Shown here one piece after another: positions 37,250-46,420 of a stretch of DNA of 64,000 nt. Origin of the DNA: Methylobacterium mesophilicum (GTDB lineage: Bacteria; Pseudomonadota; Alphaproteobacteria; Rhizobiales; Beijerinckiaceae); contig NZ_BPQU01000001.1 of the NCBI RefSeq assembly GCF_022179445.1, forward strand, positions 382,984-446,983. The letters run 5' to 3'. Position 1 is the stretch's first letter, and the number at the start of each line of letters is the position of its first letter. The notes beneath the pieces were generated by a model. It saw only the letters and a program-made list of their open reading frames with translations. It made no database searches and had not been told where the DNA came from. The translations under genes were made by a program, and so were the position numbers.

Positions 37250-38320
37250 TCAACGCGCGCCGATCTTCGGGTCCAGCGCGCCGCTGGCGTAGCGCTTGGC
37301 CATTTCGGAGACGGAGACCGGGCGGATCTTCGAGCCCTTGCCGGCGGTGCCGAACTCCTCGAACCGCTGCTTGCACAGCTTGGTCATCGCATCCATCGCG
37401 GGCTTCAGGTACTTGCGCGGATCGAACTCGGACGGGTTCTCGGTCAGGATCTTCCGGATCTGGCCGGTCATCGCCATGCGGTTGTCGGTGTCGATGTTGA
37501 TCTTGCGCACGCCGTGCTTGATGCCGCGCTGGATCTCCTCGACCGGGACGCCCCAGGTCGGCTTCATCTGGCCGCCGTACTGGTTGATGATGTCCTGCAG
37601 GTCCTGCGGCACCGAGGACGAGCCGTGCATGACCAGGTGGGTCGTCGGCAGGCGGCGGTGGATCTCCTCGATCACGTTCATCGCCAGCACGTCGCCGTCA
37701 GGCTGACGGGTGAACTTGTAGGCGCCGTGGCTGGTGCCCATGGCGACGGCGAGGGCGTCGACCTTGGTGGCCTCCACGAACTTCACCGCCTCGTCCGGGT
37801 CGGTGAGCAGCTGGTCGTGGCTGAGCACGCCCTCGGCGCCGTGGCCATCCTCGGCCTCACCCTGGCCGCTCTCCAGGGAGCCGAGCACGCCGAGCTCGCC
37901 CTCGACCGAGACGCCCGCCCAATGGGCCATCTTGGTGACGTTGCGGGTGATCTCGACGTTGTAGGCGTAGTCGGCCGGGGTCTTGCCGTCGCCCTTGAGC
38001 GAACCGTCCATCATTACCGAGGTGAAGCCGTACTGGATCGCGGTGGCGCAGGTGGCCTCGTTGTTCCCGTGGTCGAGATGCATGCAGACCGGGATGTGCG
38101 GGTAGATCTCGACCAGGCCGTCGATCAGCTTGGCCAGCACCACGTCGTTGGCGTAGGCGCGGGCGCCGCGGCTGGCCTGCAGGATCACCGGCGAGTCGGT
38201 GGCGTCGGCCGCCGCCATGATCGCCAGGCCCTGTTCCATGTTGTTCAGGTTGAACGCCGGCACGCCGTATTCGTGCTCGGCCGCGTGGTCGAGGAGCTGC
38301 CTGAGGGTGATCCGTGCCAT
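37250..38320 (-). CDS. fba: Class II fructose-bisphosphate aldolase
   Basis: 356-aa zinc-dependent aldolase (CBB/Calvin subtype), interconverting fructose-1,6-bisphosphate with dihydroxyacetone phosphate and glyceraldehyde-3-phosphate. Metal/catalytic motifs: [10 protein letters not shown] near residue 79, SVMMDGSL near 101, [10 protein letters not shown] near 229, and [27 protein letters not shown]. Full length. In methylotrophs this works mainly in gluconeogenic direction. Confidence 0.94.
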   Translation of the reverse strand: MARITLRQLLDHAAEHEYGVPAFNLNNMEQGLAIMAAADATDSPVILQASRGARAYANDVVLAKLIDGLVEIYPHIPVCMHLDHGNNEATCATAIQYGFTSVMMDGSLKGDGKTPADYAYNVEITRNVTKMAHWAGVSVEGELGVLGSLESGQGEAEDGHGAEGVLSHDQLLTDPDEAVKFVEATKVDALAVAMGTSHGAYKFTRQPDGDVLAMNVIEEIHRRLPTTHLVMHGSSSVPQDLQDIINQYGGQMKPTWGVPVEEIQRGIKHGVRKINIDTDNRMAMTGQIRKILTENPSEFDPRKYLKPAMDAMTKLCKQRFEEFGTAGKGSKIRPVSVSEMAKRYASGALDPKIGAR

Positions 38321-38453
38321 GGTCTCTTATCTTCCCGCTTGCCGTCCGGCGATCCGCCCGATCGCCGGAGGCGCCTCAATTCGCGTTCGTTCCGTTGTAT
38401 AGATCGGTCTGCAGCAGAGCGGGAGGCGCCTTCCGGCGGCGCCTCCGGACCGT

Positions 38454-39656
38454 TCAGCCCTTCGCCCGCAGCGCCTCGACGCCCGGCAGGGCCTTGCCCT
38501 CCAACCATTCGAGGAAGGCCCCGCCCGCGGTGGAGACGTAGGTGAAGGCGGCGGCCACGCCCGCATGGTTGAGGGCGGCCACGGTGTCGCCGCCGCCGGC
38601 GACCGAGACCAGCTGGCCGGCCTCGGTGCGCGCGGCCGCGTGCTTGGCGGCGGCCACCGTGGCGGCGTCGAAGGGTGCAAGCTCGAAGGCCCCGAGCGGG
38701 CCGTTCCAGACCAGGGTCTTGGCGTCGTCGATGGCGGCGTTGATCTCGGACACCGAGCGCGGGCCGGCATCGAGGATCATGCTGCCCTCCGGCACCGAAT
38801 CCACCGGTACGGTCTCGTGCGGGGCCTGGGCCTTGAATTCGGTCGCCGCCACCGCGTCCACCGGCAGGATGATCCGGCAGCCGGCCTTGTCCGCGGCCGC
38901 CAGGATGCGCAGGGCGGTCTCGGCGAGGTCCTTCTCGCACAGGGACTTGCCCACCGCCTTGCCCTGCGCGTGCAGGAAGGTGTTGGCCATGCCGCCGCCG
39001 ATCACCAGCATGTCGACCTTGGCGACGAGGTTCTCCAAAAGGTCGATCTTGGACGACACCTTGGCGCCGCCGACCAGCGCGATCACCGGCCGCTGCGGCG
39101 CTTCGAGGCCCTTGGTCAGGGCCTCGAGCTCGGCCTGCATCTCGCGGCCCGCATAGGCCGGCAGGCGATGGGCCAGGCCCTCGGTGGAGGCGTGGGCGCG
39201 GTGTGCCGCGGAGAACGCCTCGTTGACGTAGACGTCGCCGTTGGAAGCGAGCGCGTCCGCGAAGGCCGCGTCGTTCTTCTCCTCGCCGGAATGGTAGCGG
39301 GTGTTCTCCAGGAGCAGGACGTCGCCGTCCTTCAACGCGGCGACGGCCCGGGCCGCGTCGTCGCCGACGCAATCGGCCGCGAAGGCGACGGTGCGGCCGA
39401 GCGCGCGGCTCAGCGCCGGAACCACCGGCTCCAGGGATTCCTTCGGCTCGCGCTTGCCCTTGGGGCGGCCGAAATGGGCCAGCAGGATCACCCTAGCGCC
39501 CCTCTCGGCGACCTCCCGGATGGTCGGGACGACGCGCTCGATGCGGGTCGCGTCGGTGACGCGGCCGTCCTCCATCGGAACGTTGAGATCGACGCGCATC
39601 AGCACGCGCTTGCCCGTCAGGGCGCCGGCGTCATCGAGGGTGCGGAAGGCGCTCAT
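38454..39656 (-). CDS. pgk: Phosphoglycerate kinase
   Basis: 400 aa, normal length. [15 protein letters not shown] near residue 21 is the family signature; [15 protein letters not shown] is the 3-phosphoglycerate-binding region, [15 protein letters not shown] the hinge, and the ATP site [13 protein letters not shown] lies near residue 357. Reversible ATP + 3-phosphoglycerate reaction. In operon with gap and fba. Confidence 0.95.
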   Translation of the reverse strand: MSAFRTLDDAGALTGKRVLMRVDLNVPMEDGRVTDATRIERVVPTIREVAERGARVILLAHFGRPKGKREPKESLEPVVPALSRALGRTVAFAADCVGDDAARAVAALKDGDVLLLENTRYHSGEEKNDAAFADALASNGDVYVNEAFSAAHRAHASTEGLAHRLPAYAGREMQAELEALTKGLEAPQRPVIALVGGAKVSSKIDLLENLVAKVDMLVIGGGMANTFLHAQGKAVGKSLCEKDLAETALRILAAADKAGCRIILPVDAVAATEFKAQAPHETVPVDSVPEGSMILDAGPRSVSEINAAIDDAKTLVWNGPLGAFELAPFDAATVAAAKHAAARTEAGQLVSVAGGGDTVAALNHAGVAAAFTYVSTAGGAFLEWLEGKALPGVEALRAKG

Positions 39657-39681
39657 GCGGTCCTGTGCGGGTCGAGGGCTG

Positions 39682-40158
39682 TTATTGGACGGTGGTGCCG
39701 GACGTGGCGGCCGGCGCCGGGATCAGGCGGTCGAGGTTGAGGCGCTGCACCGCCACCATCAGCACGACGGTGAGGATCGCGGTGATCACGGCGGTGAGCA
39801 CCAGCGCGCCGGTGCCGGGCAGGCGCCGGGTCCGGTCGGCGAGCCCACGCATCTCGGTGCGCAGGGCCGCGAGGTCGGATTGCCGGGCGGATTCATTCAT
39901 CCGGTTGGCGGCGTTCTCGACCTTGTCCTCGACCCGCGACAGCAGGGACTCGGAGCGCGCGTACTTGTCCTCGATCCGCGAGCACTTGTCCTCGATCCGC
40001 GCGAGCTGGTCGAGGAGGTGGCTCGCCGGCAGCCCCTGCGCGGGCGCCGTCGCCACCGGGGCGGCCGTCGCCAGCGGTGGCGGCGAAGTGACGGGTCTGG
40101 GCGTAGGCGTCACGACGGCGCCCTGTCCGCTCGACGTGCCCTGCGAAGCGTCGGTCAT
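39682..40158 (-). CDS. Membrane-anchored coiled-coil protein between gap and pgk
   Basis: 158 aa, no family recognised. Residues 1-45 are Pro/Ala/Thr-rich; about 46-100 form a heptad-rich helix containing repeats of [14 protein letters not shown] and RVEDKVE; a hydrophobic segment at 120-140 ([20 protein letters not shown]) is a probable single membrane anchor near the C-terminus. The N-terminal part should be cytoplasmic. It resembles small coiled-coil membrane proteins of unknown function; co-transcription with gap and pgk is likely (26 bases before pgk). Confidence 0.65.
   Translation of the reverse strand: MTDASQGTSSGQGAVVTPTPRPVTSPPPLATAAPVATAPAQGLPASHLLDQLARIEDKCSRIEDKYARSESLLSRVEDKVENAANRMNESARQSDLAALRTEMRGLADRTRRLPGTGALVLTAVITAILTVVLMVAVQRLNLDRLIPAPAATSGTTVQ
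39963..40001 (-). repeat. 21-bp tandem repeat coding heptads
   Basis: Two copies with 18 identical bases (ACTTGTCCTCGATCCGCG) at 39963-39980 and 39984-40001, and a degenerate third near 39921-39940. The 21-base period equals one heptad of the coiled coil (R-I-E-D-K), suggesting growth by duplication. Confidence 0.8.
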
Positions 40159-40246
40159 CCCGGGATGATCCCCTGGTTCGAGGTAAGGCCGTTCGGTCGA
40201 AGCGGCGCCCGCCGATCCGGTCCGGACCGGCGGGCGTCAAAGGTCT

Positions 40247-41251
40247 TCAGATGAGCTTGGCCATCGCCACGGCCGTGTCGGCCATGCGGTTCGAGAAGCC
40301 CCACTCGTTGTCGTACCAGGTCAGGATGCGCACCAGAACGCCATCCATCACCTTGGTCTGGTCGAGGTGGAAGGTGGACGAGTGCGGATCGTGGTTGAAG
40401 TCGATCGAGACGTTCGGCTGGTCGGTCACCCCGAGCACGCCCTTGAGCGGGCCGGCGGCGGCGGCCTTGATCGCGTCGTTGATCTCCTGGACCGAGGTGG
40501 CGCGCTTGGCCGTGAACACCAGGTCCACCGCCGAGACGTTCGGGGTCGGCACGCGGATCGCGGTGCCGTCCAGCTTGCCCTTCAGCTCGGGCAGGACCAG
40601 GCCCACGGCCTTGGCGGCGCCCGTGGAGGTCGGGATCATCGAGAGCGCGGCGGCGCGGCCCCGGTAGAGATCCTTGTGCATCTGGTCCAGCGACGGCTGG
40701 TCGTTGGTGTAGGAGTGGATCGTGGTCATGAACCCGCGCTCGATGCCCACGGCCGCGTCCAGCACCTGGGCGACCGGCGCCAAGCAGTTGGTGGTGCAGG
40801 AAGCGTTCGAGACGACGAGGTGCTCGGCGGTCAGCTTGTCGTGGTTGACGCCGTAGACCACGGTGAGGTCGGCGCCGTCGGCCGGCGCCGAGACCAGCAC
40901 GCGCTTGGCGCCGGCGTCGAGATGGGCCTTGGCCTTGTCCTTCGCGGTGAAGATGCCGGTGCACTCGAGCGCGATGTCGACGCCGAGATCGCGGTGCGGC
41001 AGCTCGGCCGGGTTGCGCACGGCGGTGACCTTGATGCGCCGGCCGTTGACCACCAGGAACTCGCCGTCCACCGCGACCTCGCCGGGGAACCGGCCGTGCA
41101 CGGAATCGAAGCGGAGCAGGTGGGCGTTGGTCTCCACCGGGCCGAGATCGTTGATCGCCACGACCTCGATGTCGGTCCGGCCGGATTCCGCGATGGCGCG
41201 CAGGATGTTGCGGCCGATGCGTCCGAACCCGTTGATGGCAACCTTCGTCAC
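40247..41251 (-). CDS. gap: Type I glyceraldehyde-3-phosphate dehydrogenase
   Basis: 334 aa. NAD-binding start [17 protein letters not shown], active-site Cys in [17 protein letters not shown] (near residue 154), His in the [18 protein letters not shown] region, and [12 protein letters not shown] at the end. Works in both glycolysis and gluconeogenesis. First gene of the gap-X-pgk-fba-thiE-Sel1 operon. Confidence 0.95.
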   Translation of the reverse strand: MTKVAINGFGRIGRNILRAIAESGRTDIEVVAINDLGPVETNAHLLRFDSVHGRFPGEVAVDGEFLVVNGRRIKVTAVRNPAELPHRDLGVDIALECTGIFTAKDKAKAHLDAGAKRVLVSAPADGADLTVVYGVNHDKLTAEHLVVSNASCTTNCLAPVAQVLDAAVGIERGFMTTIHSYTNDQPSLDQMHKDLYRGRAAALSMIPTSTGAAKAVGLVLPELKGKLDGTAIRVPTPNVSAVDLVFTAKRATSVQEINDAIKAAAAGPLKGVLGVTDQPNVSIDFNHDPHSSTFHLDQTKVMDGVLVRILTWYDNEWGFSNRMADTAVAMAKLI

Positions 41252-41801
41252 GGTGTGACTCCTTCCTGCTGCGGAGCACCGCGCACCGGGCCGGTCGCCC
41301 GGTCCTCGGCGCAGTGTCGTTCGTGTGGCCTCATCCTGTCCGAAAGCCGAAACCCGCCTTTCGGGATGACGCCGGGGCGGCCCGCCTCCAGGCCGACCGG
41401 GCGGGGCCGATCTGGGCGGGCGGGTTTGAACCTGCGATGAACCGGGCCGCGAGAGGCCGGGCCGCTCCGGCCGCGCCCATCGGATCCGACGGCGTTGGCT
41501 GAGGCCACGGGACTGTCACGGATCGGCCTTCCAGCCTATCTGAAGCGGCCCCTTCCGGGAGCGCGCGGCTGTCTAACATGGCGTCTCCACCTGTCAAACG
41601 CACGCCCGTGACAAACACGGGCCTATTCCACATCCAATAGACAGGGTTGTGCGGCGGCGATTGCTGAGCCGTAACGGCGTGGACACGCACCAACATTTCG
41701 GACTGGAATTCCGGACGCATCCGGCCGAAACTTACGGCCCCGAAGCATCGTCGCCTGAAAGCCCGCGCGGTCGGGACGATGCGCCCGGCGAGCGGAGCCC
41801 C
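41252..41801. other. Divergent control region gap / DUF4164-zapA
   Basis: 550 bases without a credible gene; it should hold the promoters of both divergent operons. It contains a hairpin GCCCGTG-ACAAA-CACGGGC at 41604-41622 and, at 41571-41640, a locally lower-GC stretch with CTGTCAAACG and GTGACAAACA. No known operator was recognised. The transketolase gene often found beside these genes in related bacteria is not here. Confidence 0.45.
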
Positions 41802-42089
41802 ATGGCCGACGACAGGACGGACCCGAACCCCATCGACGCGGCCTTCGCCCGGCTCGACGCCGCGTTGAGCCGCCTGGACGCGGTGGTGGCCCGCCGCCTG
41901 GAGGCCGAGGCCGAGCCCGACGACCGGGACGCCGAGCTGGCGCTGATGGACGAAGACCGGGCCCGGCTCGCCGCCGCCCTCGACGCCGCCAGCGCGCATC
42001 TGGCCGATGTCGAGGCCACGACCGGACTGGTCGGCCAGCGGCTCGACCGCGCGATCCAGACCGTCCAGGGCGTGCTCGGCCGGGCCTGA
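41802..42089 (+). CDS. DUF4164-like small coiled-coil protein
   Basis: 95 aa, mostly helical: two Ala/Leu/Arg-rich helices around residues 11-40 and 48-90 (LALMDEDRARLAAALDAASA). Matches the small coiled-coil protein that sits directly upstream of zapA in alphaproteobacteria. Start at the ATG at 41802, after a GGAG site; the open frame extends 51 codons upstream without family resemblance. Probable helper in cell division, unproven. Confidence 0.7.
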   Translation: MADDRTDPNPIDAAFARLDAALSRLDAVVARRLEAEAEPDDRDAELALMDEDRARLAAALDAASAHLADVEATTGLVGQRLDRAIQTVQGVLGRA

Positions 42090-42127
42090 CCGGTTCCGTC
42101 CAGCGCCGCCGTCCATCGGAGCGATCC

Positions 42128-42523
42128 TTGCCTCAGATCAACGTGACCATCGACGGAAAGCTCTACCGCATGGCCTGCGGCGCCGGCGAGGAGGCCCACC
42201 TCACCGGGCTCGCCGAGGGTTTCGGCGCCCGCATCGGCGAGATGCGCCAGAGTTTCGGCGAGATCGGCGACATGCGCCTCCAGGTGATGGCCGCCCTGAC
42301 CATCGCCGACGAGCTGGCCGAGCTGCGCACCCGCCACGCCGCCCTGGAGGCCGAGACGGCGGAGCTGCGCAAGACCGCCGACGCGGCAGAGCGCAGCCGC
42401 GCGGAAGACGCCGCTCGCGCCGTCGACGGGATCGGGCGGGCCGCAGAGAGGATCGGGAAGCTGGCGGATTCTTTGGGGGGGAGCGGCGTGGGGAAGGGTG
42501 GGGTGGCTCGGGAGATTTTGTAA
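42128..42523 (+). CDS. zapA: Cell division protein ZapA
   Basis: 131 aa. FtsZ-ring stabilising protein: N-terminal PQINVTIDGKLYRMACGAGE is the ZapA head domain, and the C-terminal half is a coiled coil (EADTAEL-like heptads from about residue 60). Start is a TTG at 42128; a GTG at 42143 would delete the conserved first strand. The last 20 residues (Gly-rich) are unusual and end only 6 bases before the foreign island. Confidence 0.88.
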   Translation: MPQINVTIDGKLYRMACGAGEEAHLTGLAEGFGARIGEMRQSFGEIGDMRLQVMAALTIADELAELRTRHAALEAETAELRKTADAAERSRAEDAARAVDGIGRAAERIGKLADSLGGSGVGKGGVAREIL

Positions 42524-42529
42524 ATCACA

Positions 42530-44491
42530 TCATTCGTTTAACCAGCTTGCGGGGATCAGCTTCTCTCCACGTCGCCAACGTTCAACTATCGCTTTTTCAA
42601 ACCAGGGTTCCTTTAAATCGGCGTGATCCATCAGGATGATTTGAAGGTGTGGGGCAAGCTCATCTGCTACTTGTGCGATTAGCGCGAACAATTGGTAGAC
42701 GGCAGTTTTGTCCTCGTCTGGAAGCGCAACAATTGAACCTTCGTCCGCGTCGCGCTCAGGGGGATAGTGCGCTTGCGAAGGTTGATCTAGGATGAGAAAA
42801 GCCGGCACAGGCCGTTTTTTTAAACGAAACCATTTATGAAGTGCTAGGTGTGCGAGCACATGATACCCGACCCAATTCTCGCCGCTACCCATACGCTGAA
42901 GCGGCACTGGCCCATCGAGTGTATCAGCAACTACGGTCAGATTCTTGATGTCAAGCCGCAATTGGCTGCCTTTATGCTCTAAGTCAAGATCAACAGAGTA
43001 GTCGGTCATGTAGCGACCAATGATATTTAGGTACGCTTCTATACGCTCTCGGACTATTTCCACGTCGAGTTCTTGCTCTAGAAGTGTTACACGCGAGCGC
43101 GCCGCCTCCACTTGGCGATGGAGCGCAGATCCGTCTTGAGCGCTTGAAGCTGTTTCAAGATACTGAGTTATTTTCCCTATTGTTCGGGCTTGAATAATGA
43201 AGTTGTCTTGTTGAACTTTCAAAATCTCGTTCTCGCGAACGCGAGCTGTAATGAGTTGCTGGTTCTCCCGTAGTCGATTTTCTATCTGCTCTTCTTCGCG
43301 CTGAAGCGACACCAATCTGAGCTGAAGGCGGGGATTTTCAGCCTCTACGGCATTGAGTTGCTCGGCAATATCGCGCAGCGATCTTGCGACCTGACGCACT
43401 GATGGAATGGGAGTTTCGAGACGGCTCTCGCACAGTGGGCAATGTTGCCCTTCATGGTCGCTTTTCTTGAACAAACCCACAGCGCTTAGCCGCGCGCGCT
43501 GTTCCTTTGCCTCACGTTCGTAGCCTGTGCTTTCCGAGTTAAACAGACGAGTCGAGCGTAATTCCGCCTTAATATTTTCCAACTCGGCGCGAAGTCCCTG
43601 ACGTTCGTTCCGTAGGTCGGCAAGAGCATCAGCTCCGTCGCCGACGAGAAGCTCATCCCGCACGATGTCATCCCGCGTCGCATCTCGCAGAGCTGCAATT
43701 ACAGACCCGTATGTCGAAGCAGTGAGCCGCTCGTCTATCAGCCCAACTTGCTTCGCTTCCTCAAATAACCCTCGTGCACGGGGAAAGCTGCTTGTGTCCA
43801 AGTCGTCAGCTTCACGAAGTTGCCGCTCTAGCTGACGAAGCTGCCGCCGCGCAGCATCGAGTTGCGCTTGCTTGAGAAGTCAATCCTCATCGATTGCACC
43901 CAAGAAATAAGGCAACGTGTCTTTGATCGATTGTGCGATAAAATTGTCTTGTTGGCGGTGAAATAACACTTTTTTACTATCGATCTCGTCCTGATCTTGA
44001 AACGCAAAAACCAAGGCATGCCGAATGTTTGCCTCGAGCGGTGCTCGGGTCTGACCAACCGGTGGGCGGTGCTCGTTCTCACTGATTCCCACCGCCGCCG
44101 CGAGGAACTTCTCAACGGCGTCCACTGTCGTGTTTTTGTGAAGCGCAGCCAATGAGGGGGGAGTGATATCGCGCCCGCGCTCTAGGTGAACGTCACCACT
44201 CGTCCGCTCTCCCGGACCCGGATTCCGCCACGCCACGAAGATTTGAGAGTCGCCAAGTTGGAATAGCACTGAGAACCAAGCGACATGACGTCTGATTACA
44301 CCTTCAGCAACATAGCATTCGCCGCGACCTGTACAATAATCGATGATATCTATCAATGCTGACTTGCCCGTCTTAGATGCTCCAGTCAGAATATTAAACG
44401 CGCCGGTTCGAAACGTTAGCTCTCGAAGATCTCCCTCATAATTGTAAAGAATAATCTTCGAAATTTGTATTGTCACAGAGCTATACTCCAT
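42530..44491 (-). pseudogene. DUF3732 ABC-3C ATPase interrupted by in-frame TGA
   Basis: One continuous 653-codon reading frame broken only by TGA at codon 204 (43880-43882). Before it: Walker A GASKTGKS at residues 37-44. After it: long coiled coil with a Rad50-like hook CPLC at 351-354, signature-like GSGENWVGYH, Walker B FLILDQPSQ near 565-572 and a D-loop/H-loop end ILMDHADL; the C-terminus KLIPASWLNE is typical for DUF3732. Residues just after the stop (LLKQAQLDAARRQLRQLERQ) continue the coiled coil without shift, so a single base change explains the break. The ATG at 44491 overlaps the middle-component gene by 19 bases. Two half-proteins, read-through or sequence error are alternatives. 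Confidence 0.85.
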
Positions 44492-44976
44492 GCTGCAATA
44501 ATCGTGACCGAGGCGCCAGCCGTCGATAACCAGCGCCCGAGAAAGCCCGCGCGGTCCACGCACTCGCGCGCTTCAGCCGTAAAAAATTCGGTCTTCTTCT
44601 CAGTTGTAGAAACCTTATTCTTGCCGGCTACGAGACCGCCCCCTTCTTCGACCGCCAACGCGCCATTTGCGATCGCGAACATAATTGCCTCTTGGCTAAA
44701 GGGCTTTAACCTCTTTACACGTCCAGGGAAGTCAACGAGCTGCTCCCTATGTTCCTGCAACCAGGGCAGCATTGACGTTATGGTGGAGCCTGGAAGCGCC
44801 TGACGCGTGGCGCGATGCATAGTGATCGGCAGCACCAGAAATGCCAGTGCGAAAGGCATTGGACGCCCTCCCGATTTTTTCCCGAAGTCGACGACTGCCT
44901 TCGTTAAGAGCGTCGCACAGAACGCTGGATTGAACAGGTTAGCCTCTTCAACGGCGCGCTTCACCCAGGGCTGCAT
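44473..44976 (-). CDS. ABC-3C middle component protein
   Basis: 167 aa, matching in size, position and start (WVKRAVEEANLFNPAFCATLL) the small 'middle component' proteins that link the ATPase and effector in ABC-three-component systems. Mostly helical, no catalytic motif. The ATG at 44976 follows TGAGG, which overlaps the stop codon of the upstream nuclease gene, so translation is coupled; a GTG one codon earlier is possible. Confidence 0.7.
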   Translation of the reverse strand: MQPWVKRAVEEANLFNPAFCATLLTKAVVDFGKKSGGRPMPFALAFLVLPITMHRATRQALPGSTITSMLPWLQEHREQLVDFPGRVKRLKPFSQEAIMFAIANGALAVEEGGGLVAGKNKVSTTEKKTEFFTAEARECVDRAGFLGRWLSTAGASVTIIAAWSIAL

Positions 44977-44991
44977 CACTAGTAGCGAACC

Positions 44992-46185
44992 TCAGGTATC
45001 GTCGGGATCGGAAGGCTTGTGAGCTTGATGTTCCGGGTGCCATCCGACGATGTGCCGGTTTGCCAGTATATGGAAGCTACCATGCGTCAAGAACCGCTGC
45101 CGAACAGTTCTAAGGGGGAAGTCTGCTTGGGTCTCAGCCCACTTGAATATCTTCTGGCCAGCCAAAATTTTGTGCCCGTCCGGGCATCCTTCCTCAAGTT
45201 CTTCTCTGACGGCTTCAAAAAGTGGCTCCCAGGCTTCAACTAATTCCCGCTCGTAGTTTTCGATCTCTCCATTGACGAGAAGTTCCTCACGAGCCCAACG
45301 GGAGCGTTGCTCGTATGCTCGATAGTAATCGCGGATCGCGAACTCAACACGCTTCGGTCCCACAGCAATCAGCCGGAGTTGGCGCACGAACGGCCGCTTG
45401 TCGAGGTCAGCGACGACCGCTTCCGAAGGTGTTTGGTCGGCGTAGTCGATCGGAAGTGCTTCACGCCGGAATCCTTCGCGGAGTTCATCCATCTTACTCT
45501 CGATCGCGGATATTGGGATCGACGCCGGGCCACCACCTGTTAGCGCCCTCACGACCACATTAAACCACCAACCCTCAAGACGCTCTATAAACAGGAGCAA
45601 GTGATTCTTCGAGACAGCGTGGCGCAACTCAAATGTTAGGTCATCGTGAACGTCGATGATGTTGGATGACCCGTCAAGAACGATGATGGCCCGCAACAAG
45701 CTCAGCCGAGCTTCTGGGAGCAGATCGAGAAATGCTGAGTAAGCGGCCTGGTTAATCTCATTCGTAGAAGTATCCGTAACCCTGATCAGGGCTTCTAAGG
45801 CTTTGGCTTCGTCGCGCTCACGGGCGCGAAGGTAGCTTGCCGCAGATTCCGGGGGAGCTATGCCTGTTGTCATCAGGACGAACGAGGTTTTGAATGGAGC
45901 ATCAATGTCAGTAGATACTCGGTCGGCCCAAATACGCAGGGTCTTCCAAAGATCGGTGCTTGCGTCTGTGAGATTGCCCTTCTTCGCGATATGATGCTTC
46001 GCCTGGATCAGCTTAACCGGTTCACCAGCCTGTTCAAACGCAACGTCGTCGAAACGCTCTAGAGAAATCTCAAGATTGGGGTTTTCGGCTATGGCTTGAA
46101 CGCCAGCGAAGAGCGCGTACCGGCATTGGTATAGGTAGCCGGTAGCTGACGCCGTCGCCCCATATTTGTTCACGCCAGGCGACAT
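44992..46185 (-). CDS. ABC-3C effector with nuclease-like N-terminus
   Basis: 397 aa. The N-terminal third (residues 12-90) reads GYLYQCRYALFAGVQAI, LERFDDVAF and KLIQAKHH: an acidic pair Asp46-Asp47 and Gln61-x-Lys63, the arrangement of PD-(D/E)xK nucleases of the DUF4297/Cap4-like group found as effectors in bacterial conflict systems. The C-terminal half (residues about 230-390) resembles the ABC-3C C-terminal domain that docks onto the partner proteins. First gene of the island operon. Catalysis is inferred only from the motif. Confidence 0.7.
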   Translation of the reverse strand: MSPGVNKYGATASATGYLYQCRYALFAGVQAIAENPNLEISLERFDDVAFEQAGEPVKLIQAKHHIAKKGNLTDASTDLWKTLRIWADRVSTDIDAPFKTSFVLMTTGIAPPESAASYLRARERDEAKALEALIRVTDTSTNEINQAAYSAFLDLLPEARLSLLRAIIVLDGSSNIIDVHDDLTFELRHAVSKNHLLLFIERLEGWWFNVVVRALTGGGPASIPISAIESKMDELREGFRREALPIDYADQTPSEAVVADLDKRPFVRQLRLIAVGPKRVEFAIRDYYRAYEQRSRWAREELLVNGEIENYERELVEAWEPLFEAVREELEEGCPDGHKILAGQKIFKWAETQADFPLRTVRQRFLTHGSFHILANRHIVGWHPEHQAHKPSDPDDT

Positions 46186-46420
46186 GCTCGTCAGCTCAGC
46201 CTCGCATTTTATGGCCCGGTGTGAGACTTAGCAGACGCGTGCGCTTCTCGCCACCTCACGTTGCAAAATGTGGGCGCCATTTATTGAAGACGCATCGTGA
46301 GTTTAGGTTCGGTGCTCGCGCCAACAATGCCCGAGCTTAAACTCGCTATCGGACCGCGCTGATAGCTGCTCGTGCGATCGGAATGGGCCAAATCTGACCG
46401 GCACCAACTTCCGCCCCCCC

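Larger units (their letters stand above)
42524..46420. other. Accessory island carrying an ABC-3C-type conflict system
   Basis: Base composition drops visibly from the surrounding very high GC to about half GC, starting directly after the zapA stop and ending near the gntR gene. Codons ending in A/T are common inside. It holds three minus-strand genes in the order nuclease-like effector, middle component, DUF3732 ATPase, with overlaps or gaps under 20 bases. No integrase, transposase, tRNA or flanking direct repeat was seen. Bases 46186-46420 hold no gene and presumably the island's promoter. Confidence 0.75.

Noticed and set aside
41410-41450. tRNA-like TTTGAACCTGCGA motif
   Set aside because: No cloverleaf arms could be paired around it; no tRNA gene is supported anywhere in the window.
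43880-43882. Selenocysteine or programmed read-through at the TGA in the ATPase gene
   Set aside because: No reason for Sec at this coiled-coil position and no evident stem-loop just downstream; a nonsense change is simpler. Same reasoning for 62203-62205.
44807-45563. Plus-strand small ORFs inside the island
   Set aside because: They are opposite the effector and middle-component genes, lack ribosome sites and match nothing.
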